38,377 bases of DNA from Flavobacteriales bacterium (lineage in GTDB: Bacteria > Bacteroidota > Bacteroidia > Flavobacteriales_D > Sanyastnellaceae). The DNA is taken from the NCBI GenBank assembly GCA_947442505.1, contig CANEVR010000020.1, forward strand, positions 1 to 38,377, given 5' to 3'. The translations under genes were made by a program, and so were the position numbers. The notes beneath the pieces are model-generated. The model was not told the origin of the DNA. It was given only the letters and a program-made list of their open reading frames with translations, and did not search any database. Shown here piece after piece: positions 15,318 to 23,576 of the stretch (positions are counted from its first letter, which is position 1; every line of letters begins with the position of its first letter).

Positions 15318-17285
15318 TCAAAAGTATCTAATCGCACGAACATACATGGGTGTTTCTCGATTTGCTCCGTATATATAATTTGAACCGAAATTAATATAAG
15401 CAGCTCCCCAATGATCGTCAGGATTTGTCTCAGAAGATGACCAATATCCATATGATTGAAAAGCTCCGAATAATGCTTGATTATTATAAATCTGAGTCAA
15501 TTCAGAAAGTGACGGTAAATACCAATCGTCATAATTATTTAAGACCAACTCAAAACACAATCTTGCTGCTATTCCCGCAGTTAAGCAATGATTAACTAAG
15601 ATATTTGTATTAGAAGATCCGTTGCCTGTAACTAAATTATTGCCCACAAAGAGATTAATACCATTACAACCCCAAATAGTATATCCGACGTCTTCAGGAC
15701 TGACTACATAACCATGATTTTCACCTGATATATATCCAGAATCTCCAGGTTGAAAAACATACGCTACTTTGCCTCCTTGAAAATCTTGACCAATTGAGAG
15801 AATAATATTTCCCGTGCATTGACAGTTAACATCAATAACATCATTTGTCGTGTTTGCATTTCCATCATCACAAGTTGACCCTTGTATTAAACAACTCCCA
15901 TCATCCAGTGAGGCTGCGGAATTGTAATTACAAGCGAGTGCATTTGTACAACCTGAAATTTGTGTTGGATAATTGGCCGCGCTAATCCCCGGAACAATAA
16001 TAAATCCCGTCCCGGTGTACAAAGTATCACCTGTTGTACTAACGGACAACACGGCATTTTGCCCCGCTGGCCCTTGTGGTCCCTGCTCTCCTTGAATTCC
16101 CTGCGGCCCTTGCGCACCATCAGCCCCATCCACGCCTGCAGGTCCTTGCGGTCCGGCTGGACCTTGTGGGCCATTGGCGGCATACAAAGCAAAAGGCGCG
16201 CTCATCAATTGTTGCGTACCAAGATCCACAAAGCCATTGCCCAAGTCCACCTCTACTTGCAAGAACTTGGTCGTATTGGCCCAGTTGATGTTGGCAAAGG
16301 TGTTTTGTACCGCAGTGCCTTGTCCCAAGACGGTTGACATCAGTCCTTGGGCATTGGTGGTAAGAGCGTGGGTTTCTTGGTATTCCACCGCTCCATCTGT
16401 TGTATTTTGATGCAAAGTGAAACGTGTGGTCACAGCAGTATTGGCAGCGACTTGTCCGTTGGCATTTCGTACAACGGCTTGGTAGGGAATCCCGGGAGGA
16501 ACGGCATTGGCACTGGTGTTTCCACCGCCACCATTGACGGGTGTTCCGGTGTACAAGGCGGTGATTTCTTCTTGGGTAAGGGCGCGGTTGTAGATGGCGA
16601 TGTCGTCGAGTTTACCATGAAAAAAATTCTGAATATTACCATTAGGACTCTCGTGAGAACCGCCAATAAATAAACCTTCTTGAGAAAATGCAATTGGACT
16701 TGTTCTCGAACCGATTAGATTCCCATCAATATAAAATTTTTGAATTGAAGTTCCAATGTCATAAGTAGCAATCAAGTGATACCAAGTATTAATTTGAATG
16801 GTATTTACTTGAGTATTTATATCTAACCAAGATGTTTGGGGAGTCCACATTCGAAAAGCCGCTACTGAATTGTTATCAATAGGTAACCACAATTTATATG
16901 CAGGCCCAGAAAACCAATTGGTCGGAGTATATCCAATAATACATTGCTCTTCAATACCACCTAAGCTACCACTTTGAATAATATTGGTATTTATCCAGAT
17001 GCTCAAAGTAAATGAATTCAATTCAAATAAATTGGATGAGGTATAATTCAAATAAGAAGAAGCTCCATCAAAGAATCCTGACTTTCCAGCTATGCCTGAT
17101 CGATCATTTGAATAGGAAAGATTATTGGTATTGAGAACAACATTATTCCCACTCTCATCATTGGCATTGCCGTTGAATGGCCACCAGCCAACCAATCCAT
17201 CCACAGGGAGATAGGCGGGGAGGGATTGAGCAAAAAGGAATGAGGAAATGAGGAGATGAAGGGATAGGGCTAGGTACTTTTTCAT
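15318..17285 (-). CDS. Secreted LamG / collagen-like / DUF1566 surface protein (upstream copy)
   Basis: 655 residues from ATG at 17285 (signal peptide MKKYLALSLHLLISSFLFAQ); a TATTTTTG promoter element 16 bases upstream of that ATG rules against the longer open frame. Order: LamG-like domain (about 25-245), GIPYQAVV domain, collagen-like repeats (GPQGPAG), a short cysteine-rich linker of the Bacteroidota GCTNALACNYN...DDGSC type, and a C-terminal DUF1566-type domain (DDWYLPSLSEL, GYWSSSE, MYVRAIRYF). It is the first gene of a two-gene operon with its paralogue. The linker is absent from the second copy, a modular difference. Likely a surface adhesin; no sorting domain is visible. Confidence 0.8.
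   Translation of the reverse strand: MKKYLALSLHLLISSFLFAQSLPAYLPVDGLVGWWPFNGNANDESGNNVVLNTNNLSYSNDRSGIAGKSGFFDGASSYLNYTSSNLFELNSFTLSIWINTNIIQSGSLGGIEEQCIIGYTPTNWFSGPAYKLWLPIDNNSVAAFRMWTPQTSWLDINTQVNTIQINTWYHLIATYDIGTSIQKFYIDGNLIGSRTSPIAFSQEGLFIGGSHESPNGNIQNFFHGKLDDIAIYNRALTQEEITALYTGTPVNGGGGNTSANAVPPGIPYQAVVRNANGQVAANTAVTTRFTLHQNTTDGAVEYQETHALTTNAQGLMSTVLGQGTAVQNTFANINWANTTKFLQVEVDLGNGFVDLGTQQLMSAPFALYAANGPQGPAGPQGPAGVDGADGAQGPQGIQGEQGPQGPAGQNAVLSVSTTGDTLYTGTGFIIVPGISAANYPTQISGCTNALACNYNSAASLDDGSCLIQGSTCDDGNANTTNDVIDVNCQCTGNIILSIGQDFQGGKVAYVFQPGDSGYISGENHGYVVSPEDVGYTIWGCNGINLFVGNNLVTGNGSSNTNILVNHCLTAGIAARLCFELVLNNYDDWYLPSLSELTQIYNNQALFGAFQSYGYWSSSETNPDDHWGAAYINFGSNYIYGANRETPMYVRAIRYF
16070..16610 (-). 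repeat. Conserved cassette shared with 14070-14610
   Basis: Second member of the ungapped pair described at 14070-14610. Differences are mostly synonymous or conservative, while the LamG body and the C-terminal domain of the two genes have diverged strongly. Confidence 0.8.
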
Positions 17286-17300
17286 TTTTTGAATTTGTAT

Positions 17301-17308
17301 CAAAAATA
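17301..17308 (-). promoter_or_regulatory. -7 element of the LamG operon
   Basis: TATTTTTG on the reverse strand, 16 bases upstream of the ATG at 17285, giving a leader of about 8-10 nt. No TTTG at the usual -33 spacing. It helps choose the start codon. Confidence 0.5.
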
Positions 17309-17422
17309 GTGAAAAATGTATCGCCTCCTTTGTTACCCAATTTTTAAATGAGTCACAATGGTGCATTGAACTCGTGTGTAACGGTTAACTTTGGGAAAAG
17401 GTCAGGGGTTCACTGCAAAAGA

Positions 17423-17845
17423 CTAAGCCTCCACTTCACGACCGATGACATCAAAAGACAACTTCACGATGCGTCCGCCATCTTCAAATGAACAAGTGTC
17501 TGCCAATTGGCGCATCAAGAAAACGCCACGTCCGTGGGGTTTTTCAATGTTCTCAGGAGCTGTAGGATCGGGGAGATTGTCGTAATCAAAGCCGGGTCCC
17601 TCATCCTCAATTTGAAAATACATGTGACGACCATCCTCATTGAACTTTACCGATACTTGCTTGTCAACATCCAAACGGTTTCCGTGCACAATGGCATTGT
17701 TTACCGCCTCTGTCAGCGAAATCAGAATCTCTCCAAAGAAATCCTCCTTGACATTGTGGTTGGTACACACATCATCAATCATCTGCTCTACCAAATGTAT
17801 ATTCTCAATTTCTGAGGCAAACGTGAGGACTTGTTCTGAGGCCAT
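17423..17845 (-). CDS. RsbW-like anti-sigma / serine kinase ATPase
   Basis: 140 residues, a single HATPase_c_2 domain. The Bergerat-fold boxes are present: N-box EAVNNAIVHGN (about 48-58), G1 box DEGPGFD (about 82-88) and G2 box HGRGVFLM (about 104-111). Such stand-alone ATPases regulate an anti-sigma-factor antagonist or sigma factor by phosphorylation or binding. No STAS partner or sigma gene is in view, so the target is unknown. It lies 82 bp downstream of the DUF4175-like gene, separated by a possible weak terminator. A CATATTTG (one mismatch to TAnnTTTG) at 17863-17870 could be its own promoter. Confidence 0.85.
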   Translation of the reverse strand: MASEQVLTFASEIENIHLVEQMIDDVCTNHNVKEDFFGEILISLTEAVNNAIVHGNRLDVDKQVSVKFNEDGRHMYFQIEDEGPGFDYDNLPDPTAPENIEKPHGRGVFLMRQLADTCSFEDGGRIVKLSFDVIGREVEA

Positions 17846-17913
17846 GTTTTTCTTTTGTTATTCAAATATGAAACGAAAAAAGTTTATTCGGGTTGCAATT
17901 CATCACTTTTTTC

Positions 17914-17937
17914 AAAAAATTATCCAACTACGGTTGG
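17914..17937 (-). terminator. Possible weak intrinsic terminator of the DUF4175-like gene
   Basis: On the reverse strand CCAAC-CGTA-GTTGG encloses the stop codon and is followed by ATAATTTTTTG. The stem is only 5 bp, so termination may be inefficient. Confidence 0.35.
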
Positions 17938-20900
17938 GGGCTTAATAAATATTGGTTGGCCTTGTCCCGGTAATAGGGCTTGAGCTGCGGAGGCAAGGTT
18001 TGCAACAACTCCGCCTCGCGCGTTTTCTTCTTCATGTATTCCTCTATTCCTGGAGGGGGCGTGTTGTTCAATAATTTCCCTTCTTTGCTTTCTCTTTCTT
18101 CTTGCTCTCCTTGCGTTCTCTCCGCATTCTCCGCACGCAGCAATCGCGTCAATATGTCTCTTTGTCTGCGCAAGGTCTCTTCCGTGATGTTGTTGTTGAC
18201 GATGTCCTTTTGGATTTGCTCCATCTCCTTGGCAATCTGTTTCATTTCATTGCCTTTCCCACTGCCATCTTTGTTGAGCTCTCCTGCTTTGTCCTCCATC
18301 ATCTTGCGCAAGGCCGCTTGTTTGGCCGCTGCGCCAGCCAACTCTTTGCTGAGTTGGGGATTGTTGCCGGATTGACTTTTTCCTTGGTTCTGCCCTTGTT
18401 TTTTGAGGTCTTCCAATTGTTTGGATAGTGCCTCTTGCATCTTTTTGATTTGTCCCGCAGATGGTTTGGGCTTGCCCTTGCCTTTGCCACTGGATCCAGG
18501 CTTGCTGCATTTTCCCTTGCCCGATTTTTGTTGCTGTTGCTGCTGTTGTTGTTGCTGCATTTGTTGCAACGATTCATTGAGCATCAAGGCCAAGTTGTTG
18601 AGTCCTGTCATCACAAACTGTTGCTCAGCGCGGGCTGCAGGGATTTGTCTTTCGGGAATCCACTCCAATGCCGCATCCATGTGGTCTTGCACATCATCCA
18701 CCTCTTTGTTGATGAAAGCCGACAATTGCGTCACGCGCTTGCTGAGCGCAAACAGCGAATCTTTGACCATCTCCATGTCATCATTGATCTTGCGCTGACG
18801 CTGTCCGTAGCGGTCATAATTGGGATCGTTGACATTGAGCTTGGAGAAATCTCCCATGAGTTTTTCTTGGTCAAAACTGAGATGGACCAAGTTCTCCAAC
18901 AATTGTCTCAGCGCCGCTGCATCCTCTTCTTGTTGCTCTTCTTCTTCTTTTTCAGCAGACTGTTCCATTTGCTCTGCCATTTCTTTCATCTTCTGTGCAG
19001 CATTCTTCTGGCTCTTGCCGGCGTTGGATTTTTTTCCTTTGTTCAATTCCTCGGAGCTTTTTTGTTGCTCTTCAGAAATGTTTTTTTGCATCTCTTCCGT
19101 ATTGGGCAAGTCTTTGGGCTCTTCCAATTGCTGGTTGAGCTCCTCTAATTTTTTCAAATCGTCTTTGACATCTTTGAATTGCTCGTTCAATTCATTTTGC
19201 TCTTTCTTCAACTGTTCCAAATCCTTTTTGCCTTCTTCTGCTTCTTTGGACAATTGCTCTTGTTTTTCGGACAATTCTTTGAGCTCTTGGATGGTTTTTT
19301 CCATCTTCTGCTCTACTTCTAATTCTTTGAATTGTTCCAATGCGCGATCCAATTCTTTTCCCAAATCCTCTTCGTTTTCACGAAGTTTTTCCATCTCTTT
19401 TTGCAACTCATTTTTGTCCAATTGCTCCATCATTTTCTTCAGCTCTTCCATCATTTTTTTGGTCTCTGGATCGATGAGCTGCTCCATGAGTTGTTCCAAT
19501 TTTTCTTGCTTCTCCAAGAGCTCTTCATTGAGCTCCATTTGTTTTTCCTGGTTTTCTTGGTGCTCTTTGTTTTCTTCTTTGAGCTCCTCCAATTTCTTTT
19601 GAAGATTTTCTTGGCGCTTCAACAGCTCTTCCAATTTCTTTTTGTCTTGCCAGTCGGCTTCTTTTTTCTCCAAGAGTTTTTTCTCGAGGTCTTTTAATGC
19701 CTGTTGAATTTTTTCTGCCTCTTTTTGGGCTTGACTCAAGTCTTGAATGAGCTCAGTTCGCTCTTCATCTGATTTTGCTTCAAGCGCCTCCAATGAAGGC
19801 ATGACAAACTTTTGAATTTGTGTTTTGGAAGACTTGGCTCCGTGCACGCCGTCGTTGTCCCAAACTTCAAAATAATATTGAATGGTATCACCAGGGCTGA
19901 GTGAGTAGGGACTCAAATCCAATGGGTGGTAGTAAATGTCAGAAACCGCACCAATGTTGACATTCATCGGGGTCGAAGCCCACTTGCTTCCAGGTGTTTT
20001 TAGATTGAAATTCAATTTAGAAATCCCATAGTCGTCTTGGATTTCTCCGGTTAAGATGTGAAGGGTTTGACTATTGGAATCAATTTTATCGATGAAAGAA
20101 ATGCGAGGGTATTGGTCAGGAACCACATTGACGAAATACGTCAATGAGTCTAGGCTTTTGGCCAATGCTGATGCTGGGAAAATTTGATAGGGAAAGGATT
20201 GCATGGCGGTCCAACCGAGTTGTGCTTGGTTGTCTTCAATGGCAACTTGTTGTTTTTGTCCATTGATGACGGCGTGAATGTAATCAGCATGAAGACAATT
20301 GAAAGTCCAAGTGATTTGTGTGCCTTCAGGAAGTGTAAGGTCACCCGCCTGTGTCAGGTTTTCTGGTGCGCGTTTCAGATAAGCGGGAAATTGAAGAACG
20401 GCGGCGATGCCGGTCATTTTGGGTTGGGGGATCACCGTTAAACTGAAGGGTTGGCTGGAGTAATCAGAAGCGGAGAAATAAAAATCAAATGATTCGTTGA
20501 CATGCGGAATGACGATGGTGTGGTGCAGGAGATCTTTTTTCTCCAACAATAATTTTTGACCATCCTTGATGAGGTAAACCCTTTCTGGAATTTCATTTCC
20601 GGTGAGTCGCAAGGCGAGTGTGGCGTCTTGGTTTTCCAAAATTTGCGTGGGTGATTCCAGTACAAATTGAAAGGGGGCATCTTCTTCCGCTTTGTCATAT
20701 TGTACAATTCTTTTGGTAGGCCTTGTGATGGTGGAGGGGGTGGCAAAAAGCAGAACGCTCAGCAAAACCAAAGGAGGCAAGGCGTATTTGAGGTACTTGA
20801 CATTGTCCCGATAATTGACCGCGTTTTGAAAAGGAACGGGTTGCAATTCCCTTTGTTTCTGCTCAATGGCCGCATAAAGCAGTTCTTGGTTTTCGCGTTT

Positions 20901-21260
20901 GGCTGCTTGTTGCAATTGCAAGGTGTTGAGCAGTTTGTCTTGTATGCCGCTGAAGTGTTTTCCGATAATCAATGCAGCTTCCTCACTGGAAATGGTTTTT
21001 CCCAATTTGAAAAACTTGAGCAGTGGAAAGATGACATAAAAACCAAGGATGGCAAGCAAAGAAGCAGAGAAACCAAAAAACAAGAACGCACGAACCCCAG
21101 AGCTAAATCGTCCGAGGTATTCTAAAAAAATAATCAATAAAAAAAGGGAAACACCAAGGGCCATGCTGTACAGCAACCCTTTGATTATTCGGTTTTTGTA
21201 GTATTTCCGAATGAAAAGGTCTAACTTTTCTACCAATATTTTACTTTCTGCACTGGCCAT
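17928..21260 (-). CDS. Large DUF4175-like membrane protein with coiled coil
   Basis: 1110 residues. Three hydrophobic segments lie near the N-terminus (about 25-46, 55-80 and 155-172), followed by a beta-rich region to about residue 475. Then comes a very long Glu/Lys/Gln-rich coiled coil (about 480-770) built of QEKLEEL-like heptads, a poly-Q run of ten (about residues 900-912) and a basic Gly/Lys/Ser-rich tail. This is the layout of the DUF4175-type proteins of Bacteroidota, of unknown function. The predicted topology is membrane anchor, soluble domain, and a long rod. It is alone in its unit upstream of the RsbW-like gene. The poly-Q tract is a CAA/CAG run at about 18530-18560. Confidence 0.7.
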   Translation of the reverse strand: MASAESKILVEKLDLFIRKYYKNRIIKGLLYSMALGVSLFLLIIFLEYLGRFSSGVRAFLFFGFSASLLAILGFYVIFPLLKFFKLGKTISSEEAALIIGKHFSGIQDKLLNTLQLQQAAKRENQELLYAAIEQKQRELQPVPFQNAVNYRDNVKYLKYALPPLVLLSVLLFATPSTITRPTKRIVQYDKAEEDAPFQFVLESPTQILENQDATLALRLTGNEIPERVYLIKDGQKLLLEKKDLLHHTIVIPHVNESFDFYFSASDYSSQPFSLTVIPQPKMTGIAAVLQFPAYLKRAPENLTQAGDLTLPEGTQITWTFNCLHADYIHAVINGQKQQVAIEDNQAQLGWTAMQSFPYQIFPASALAKSLDSLTYFVNVVPDQYPRISFIDKIDSNSQTLHILTGEIQDDYGISKLNFNLKTPGSKWASTPMNVNIGAVSDIYYHPLDLSPYSLSPGDTIQYYFEVWDNDGVHGAKSSKTQIQKFVMPSLEALEAKSDEERTELIQDLSQAQKEAEKIQQALKDLEKKLLEKKEADWQDKKKLEELLKRQENLQKKLEELKEENKEHQENQEKQMELNEELLEKQEKLEQLMEQLIDPETKKMMEELKKMMEQLDKNELQKEMEKLRENEEDLGKELDRALEQFKELEVEQKMEKTIQELKELSEKQEQLSKEAEEGKKDLEQLKKEQNELNEQFKDVKDDLKKLEELNQQLEEPKDLPNTEEMQKNISEEQQKSSEELNKGKKSNAGKSQKNAAQKMKEMAEQMEQSAEKEEEEQQEEDAAALRQLLENLVHLSFDQEKLMGDFSKLNVNDPNYDRYGQRQRKINDDMEMVKDSLFALSKRVTQLSAFINKEVDDVQDHMDAALEWIPERQIPAARAEQQFVMTGLNNLALMLNESLQQMQQQQQQQQQQKSGKGKCSKPGSSGKGKGKPKPSAGQIKKMQEALSKQLEDLKKQGQNQGKSQSGNNPQLSKELAGAAAKQAALRKMMEDKAGELNKDGSGKGNEMKQIAKEMEQIQKDIVNNNITEETLRRQRDILTRLLRAENAERTQGEQEERESKEGKLLNNTPPPGIEEYMKKKTREAELLQTLPPQLKPYYRDKANQYLLSPQP

Positions 21261-21319
21261 AACGTACGTGGTCTAAGGTACGAAATAGCGCCACGTCACA
21301 ACAAAATTCTAACAGAAAT

Positions 21320-21568
21320 TCACAATTTAAATTCCACCCATTGCCATTGGCCAATCATTTGTTTTTGGATAAATTGTTTGGCTTGGGAATAGCAGAGTCG
21401 TTGTGTTTTAAACCAAACGGTTTTCTCATAGTGGGAGGTGATTTGTCCATCGGTAAGGTCCACTATTTCAATTCCCCTCAAAGGAGTTTTGTTTTTTCTC
21501 AAAAGATCAACTTCGTTGAGCGCCTCGTTTTTATTGAGGAAAGTGGTGCCGTCAATTTGTTTGGCCAT
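21320..21568 (-). CDS. Small conserved-looking hypothetical protein
   Basis: 82 residues from ATG at 21568 (MAKQIDGTTFLNKNEALNE), five bases after the stop of the ALDH gene, so probably the second gene of that operon. A longer frame from 21598 would overlap the ALDH end and is less likely. It is soluble, mixed alpha/beta, with no motif I recognise and no signal peptide. A role tied to the ALDH is suggested only by position. Confidence 0.5.
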   Translation of the reverse strand: MAKQIDGTTFLNKNEALNEVDLLRKNKTPLRGIEIVDLTDGQITSHYEKTVWFKTQRLCYSQAKQFIQKQMIGQWQWVEFKL

Positions 21569-21573
21569 GACAA

Positions 21574-23025
21574 TCAGAAGGTGTTGGGATCGATGCAAAT
21601 GTTTTGGGGCTCGGTAAAGAAACGGAAAGCTTCCCAGCCACCTTCGCGGCCCATCCCGGATTGTTTTACTCCACCAAAGGGGGTTCTCAAGTCGCGCATG
21701 AGCCAGGTATTGACCCAGCTAATACCGGTTTCAAGGTTTTGTGCCACACGGTGGGCGCGGCTGAGATTCTCTGTCCAAATGGATGCGGCAAGGCCGTAAG
21801 GAGTGCAGTTGGCCCAAGTGATGGCTTCTTCTTCTGTATCAAAAGGAATGATGGTGGCCACGGGACCAAAGATTTCTTCTTGATTGGTTCGACAGTATGG
21901 ATCCAATCCTTCAATCAATGTGGGTTGTAAATAATATCCGCCTTTTAACTCGTCGGGCATTTCAGGAGAGGATCCTCCACAAAGGATTTTACCCCTTTCC
22001 TCTTGCGCCAGTTGTATGTAGGACAATACTTTTTTCAAATGACTTTCTGAGACCAATGCACCGAACTTGGATTGCGGATCCATGGGGTCGGACACCACCA
22101 TTTTGGCTACCTTTTGAACCAATGCATTTCTGAATGCCTCGTAAATGGGGCGTTGTACGAATATTCTAGAACCACATAGACAGATTTGACCTTGGTTGGC
22201 AAAAGCAGCGCGCATGACCAAACCAGCAGTTTTTTCGACATCAACATCATCAAAAACCAAGGTGGCATTTTTACCACCCAATTCCAAAGACATTTTTTTG
22301 AACTGTGGTGCAAGAATAGAAGCGATGCGTTTTCCTGTAGCTGTTCCACCGGTAAAGCTGATGGCCTTGATGGTGGGGTGATTCACGATGGCCTCTCCTA
22401 CGTTAGGACCTGTGCCATGCAGAATGTTGAGCACGCCTTTGGGCAAACCGGCATCGATGCAGATTTGAGAAAAAAGAAAGGCGGTATAGGGAGTGAGTTC
22501 AGAAGGCTTGGCCACAACACAATTTCCCGCAGCCAATGCCGGCGCTATCTTCCACGTGAAAAGATACAAGGGCAAGTTCCATGGCGAGATGCAACCGACA
22601 ACTCCCAAAGGTTTGCGGTGGGTATAATTGACAACGCCATTTTCCATAACGTGGCTTTCACTGGCAAAGTGTTGGGCCCCTGAGGCAAAGAAGCGCATGT
22701 TGCTTTCTGCGCGGGGAATATCAACATGACCGGACAAAGAAATTGGCTTTCCGTTGTCCAAAGATTCTGCTTCACTGAGCATTTTGTGGCGCTCTGCAAT
22801 TAGGTCTGCGATGCGGGTCAATATTTTACAACGGTCTTCCGCTGGGGTTGTTTTCCAAAGCGGAAAAGCGGCTTGCGCTGCAGCAACGGCCAATTCAACA
22901 TCTTCCGCGTGACTATCGGGAATGGTTGAAAAAACTTTTCCATCTCTTGGGCTGATGTTGTCGATGGTTTTCCCTGATTTAGCGGGAGTTAGCGAACCGT
23001 TGATGTAATTGAGTATCGTGATCAT
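21574..23025 (-). CDS. Aldehyde dehydrogenase, ALDH8 / 2-aminomuconic semialdehyde type
   Basis: 483 residues, full length. N150 (ISPWNLP), E248 (SLELGGKN) and catalytic C282 (NQGQICLC) are present. The stretch GQICLCGSRIFVQRPIY and the C-terminal WLMRDLRTPFGGVKQSG resemble ALDH8A1 and bacterial 2-amino/2-hydroxymuconic semialdehyde dehydrogenases, which act in tryptophan (kynurenine) or catechol meta-cleavage. No other gene of those pathways is in the window, so the substrate is provisional. Followed directly by the 82-residue protein. Confidence 0.8.
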   Translation of the reverse strand: MITILNYINGSLTPAKSGKTIDNISPRDGKVFSTIPDSHAEDVELAVAAAQAAFPLWKTTPAEDRCKILTRIADLIAERHKMLSEAESLDNGKPISLSGHVDIPRAESNMRFFASGAQHFASESHVMENGVVNYTHRKPLGVVGCISPWNLPLYLFTWKIAPALAAGNCVVAKPSELTPYTAFLFSQICIDAGLPKGVLNILHGTGPNVGEAIVNHPTIKAISFTGGTATGKRIASILAPQFKKMSLELGGKNATLVFDDVDVEKTAGLVMRAAFANQGQICLCGSRIFVQRPIYEAFRNALVQKVAKMVVSDPMDPQSKFGALVSESHLKKVLSYIQLAQEERGKILCGGSSPEMPDELKGGYYLQPTLIEGLDPYCRTNQEEIFGPVATIIPFDTEEEAITWANCTPYGLAASIWTENLSRAHRVAQNLETGISWVNTWLMRDLRTPFGGVKQSGMGREGGWEAFRFFTEPQNICIDPNTF

Positions 23026-23080
23026 AAAAAATTTATGTTAGTCCGTTGGTTTGTAACCTAAAAGGTTGTTGTTCTCAATC

Positions 23081-23263
23081 TTTTTAACGCAAAGAGCGCT
23101 AAGTAATCGCAGAGTGCGCAGAGACGTAGTGAAAAATTTATATGGTTGTCCGTTCATGGGTGTGCTACAAAGGCAGTAGTGATGTTTGGGTGTATTGCCA
23201 ATAAAAATCCTTCTCCCTCTGCGGACTTTGCGTGTCCATTGCGTTCTCTGCGTTAAATAAAAA
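23081..23263. repeat. MITE-like element with long imperfect inverted repeats
   Basis: The left arm (about 23081-23126) begins TTTTTAACGCAAAGAGCGC; the reverse complement of the right arm (about 23212-23263) reads ATTTAACGCAGAGAACGC. Both continue with CGCAGAG/CGCAAAG-type units. The 85-base centre has no ORF. AACGCAAAGAACGCAAAG-type repeats are, from memory, common between genes in Bacteroidota. No transposase is present. Confidence 0.55.
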
Positions 23264-23430
23264 TTTCATCGCAATACATTCTGTTAAAAATATTTTCAAA
23301 AGCCTCATTGTCATTGCACCATAGTATCGTAGCGTATGAATATGCTTGTGTATAGTTATAGCATCTATTAGGAGTAAACAAATGGACCACCATGAAAAAT
23401 TGACTACAAATGTATCTAATTCAGAAAATG

Positions 23431-23463
23431 TTTGCATTGTTTATGAAAATAGCATTATTTTTG
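23431..23463 (+). promoter_or_regulatory. Promoter of tRNA-Gln
   Basis: TTTG at 23431-23434, 21 bases, then TATTTTTG at 23456-23463: both elements of the Bacteroidota vegetative promoter at accepted spacing. The start of transcription would fall a few bases before the tRNA 5' end at 23473. Confidence 0.75.
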
Positions 23464-23472
23464 CCTCGCTTT

Positions 23473-23543
23473 TGCCCGATCGTCTAATGGCAGGACAGCA
23501 GATTTTGATTCTGCTTGTATAGGTTCGAATCCTGTTCGGGCAA
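23473..23543 (+). tRNA. tRNA-Gln (anticodon TTG)
   Basis: 71 nt. Acceptor TGCCCGA pairs with TCGGGCA, the anticodon stem GCAGA/TCTGC holds loop TTTTGAT (anticodon TTG), and the T-arm contains GGTTCGAATCC. The discriminator is A; CCA is not encoded. An intrinsic terminator follows. Confidence 0.95.
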
Positions 23544-23548
23544 CTTGT

Positions 23549-23576
23549 AAAAGGTCATCTTAGGATGGCCTTTTTT
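23549..23576 (+). terminator. Intrinsic terminator after tRNA-Gln (possibly bidirectional)
   Basis: AAAGGTCATC, loop TTAG, GATGGCCTTT, then a T-run: a 10-bp stem with one G-T pair. The A-run on the other side means it may also stop the opposing glucosaminidase-operon transcript ending at 23575. Confidence 0.8.

Larger units (their letters stand above)
23026..23472. other. Gap between the ALDH8-like gene and tRNA-Gln
   Basis: 447 bases. Contains the MITE-like inverted repeats (23081-23263) and the tRNA-Gln promoter (23431-23463). The stretch 23264-23430 shows nothing else convincing. Confidence 0.5.

Noticed and set aside
13519-17285. Diversity-generating retroelement targets (C-terminal DUF1566-type domains are known DGR hosts)
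   Set aside because: No reverse transcriptase, template repeat or run of adenine-rich AAY codons is visible in the window; the two C-termini differ by ordinary divergence.
18435-19148. Long + strand frames opposite the coiled-coil gene, rich in Leu, Phe and Ser
   Set aside because: They are complements of Glu/Lys/Gln-rich codons of the 1110-residue gene and have no independent support.
898-22565. Other CACGTG-centred sequences (near 908, 7081, 9000, 9881 and 22552) as further parS sites
   Set aside because: They match the 16-base parS consensus at only about 12-13 positions and lie inside genes; only 11182-11197 fits fully.
23382-23522. 46-codon ORF on the + strand with an AGGAG-like sequence upstream
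   Set aside because: It runs through the tRNA-Gln promoter and most of the tRNA gene, so the frame is incidental.
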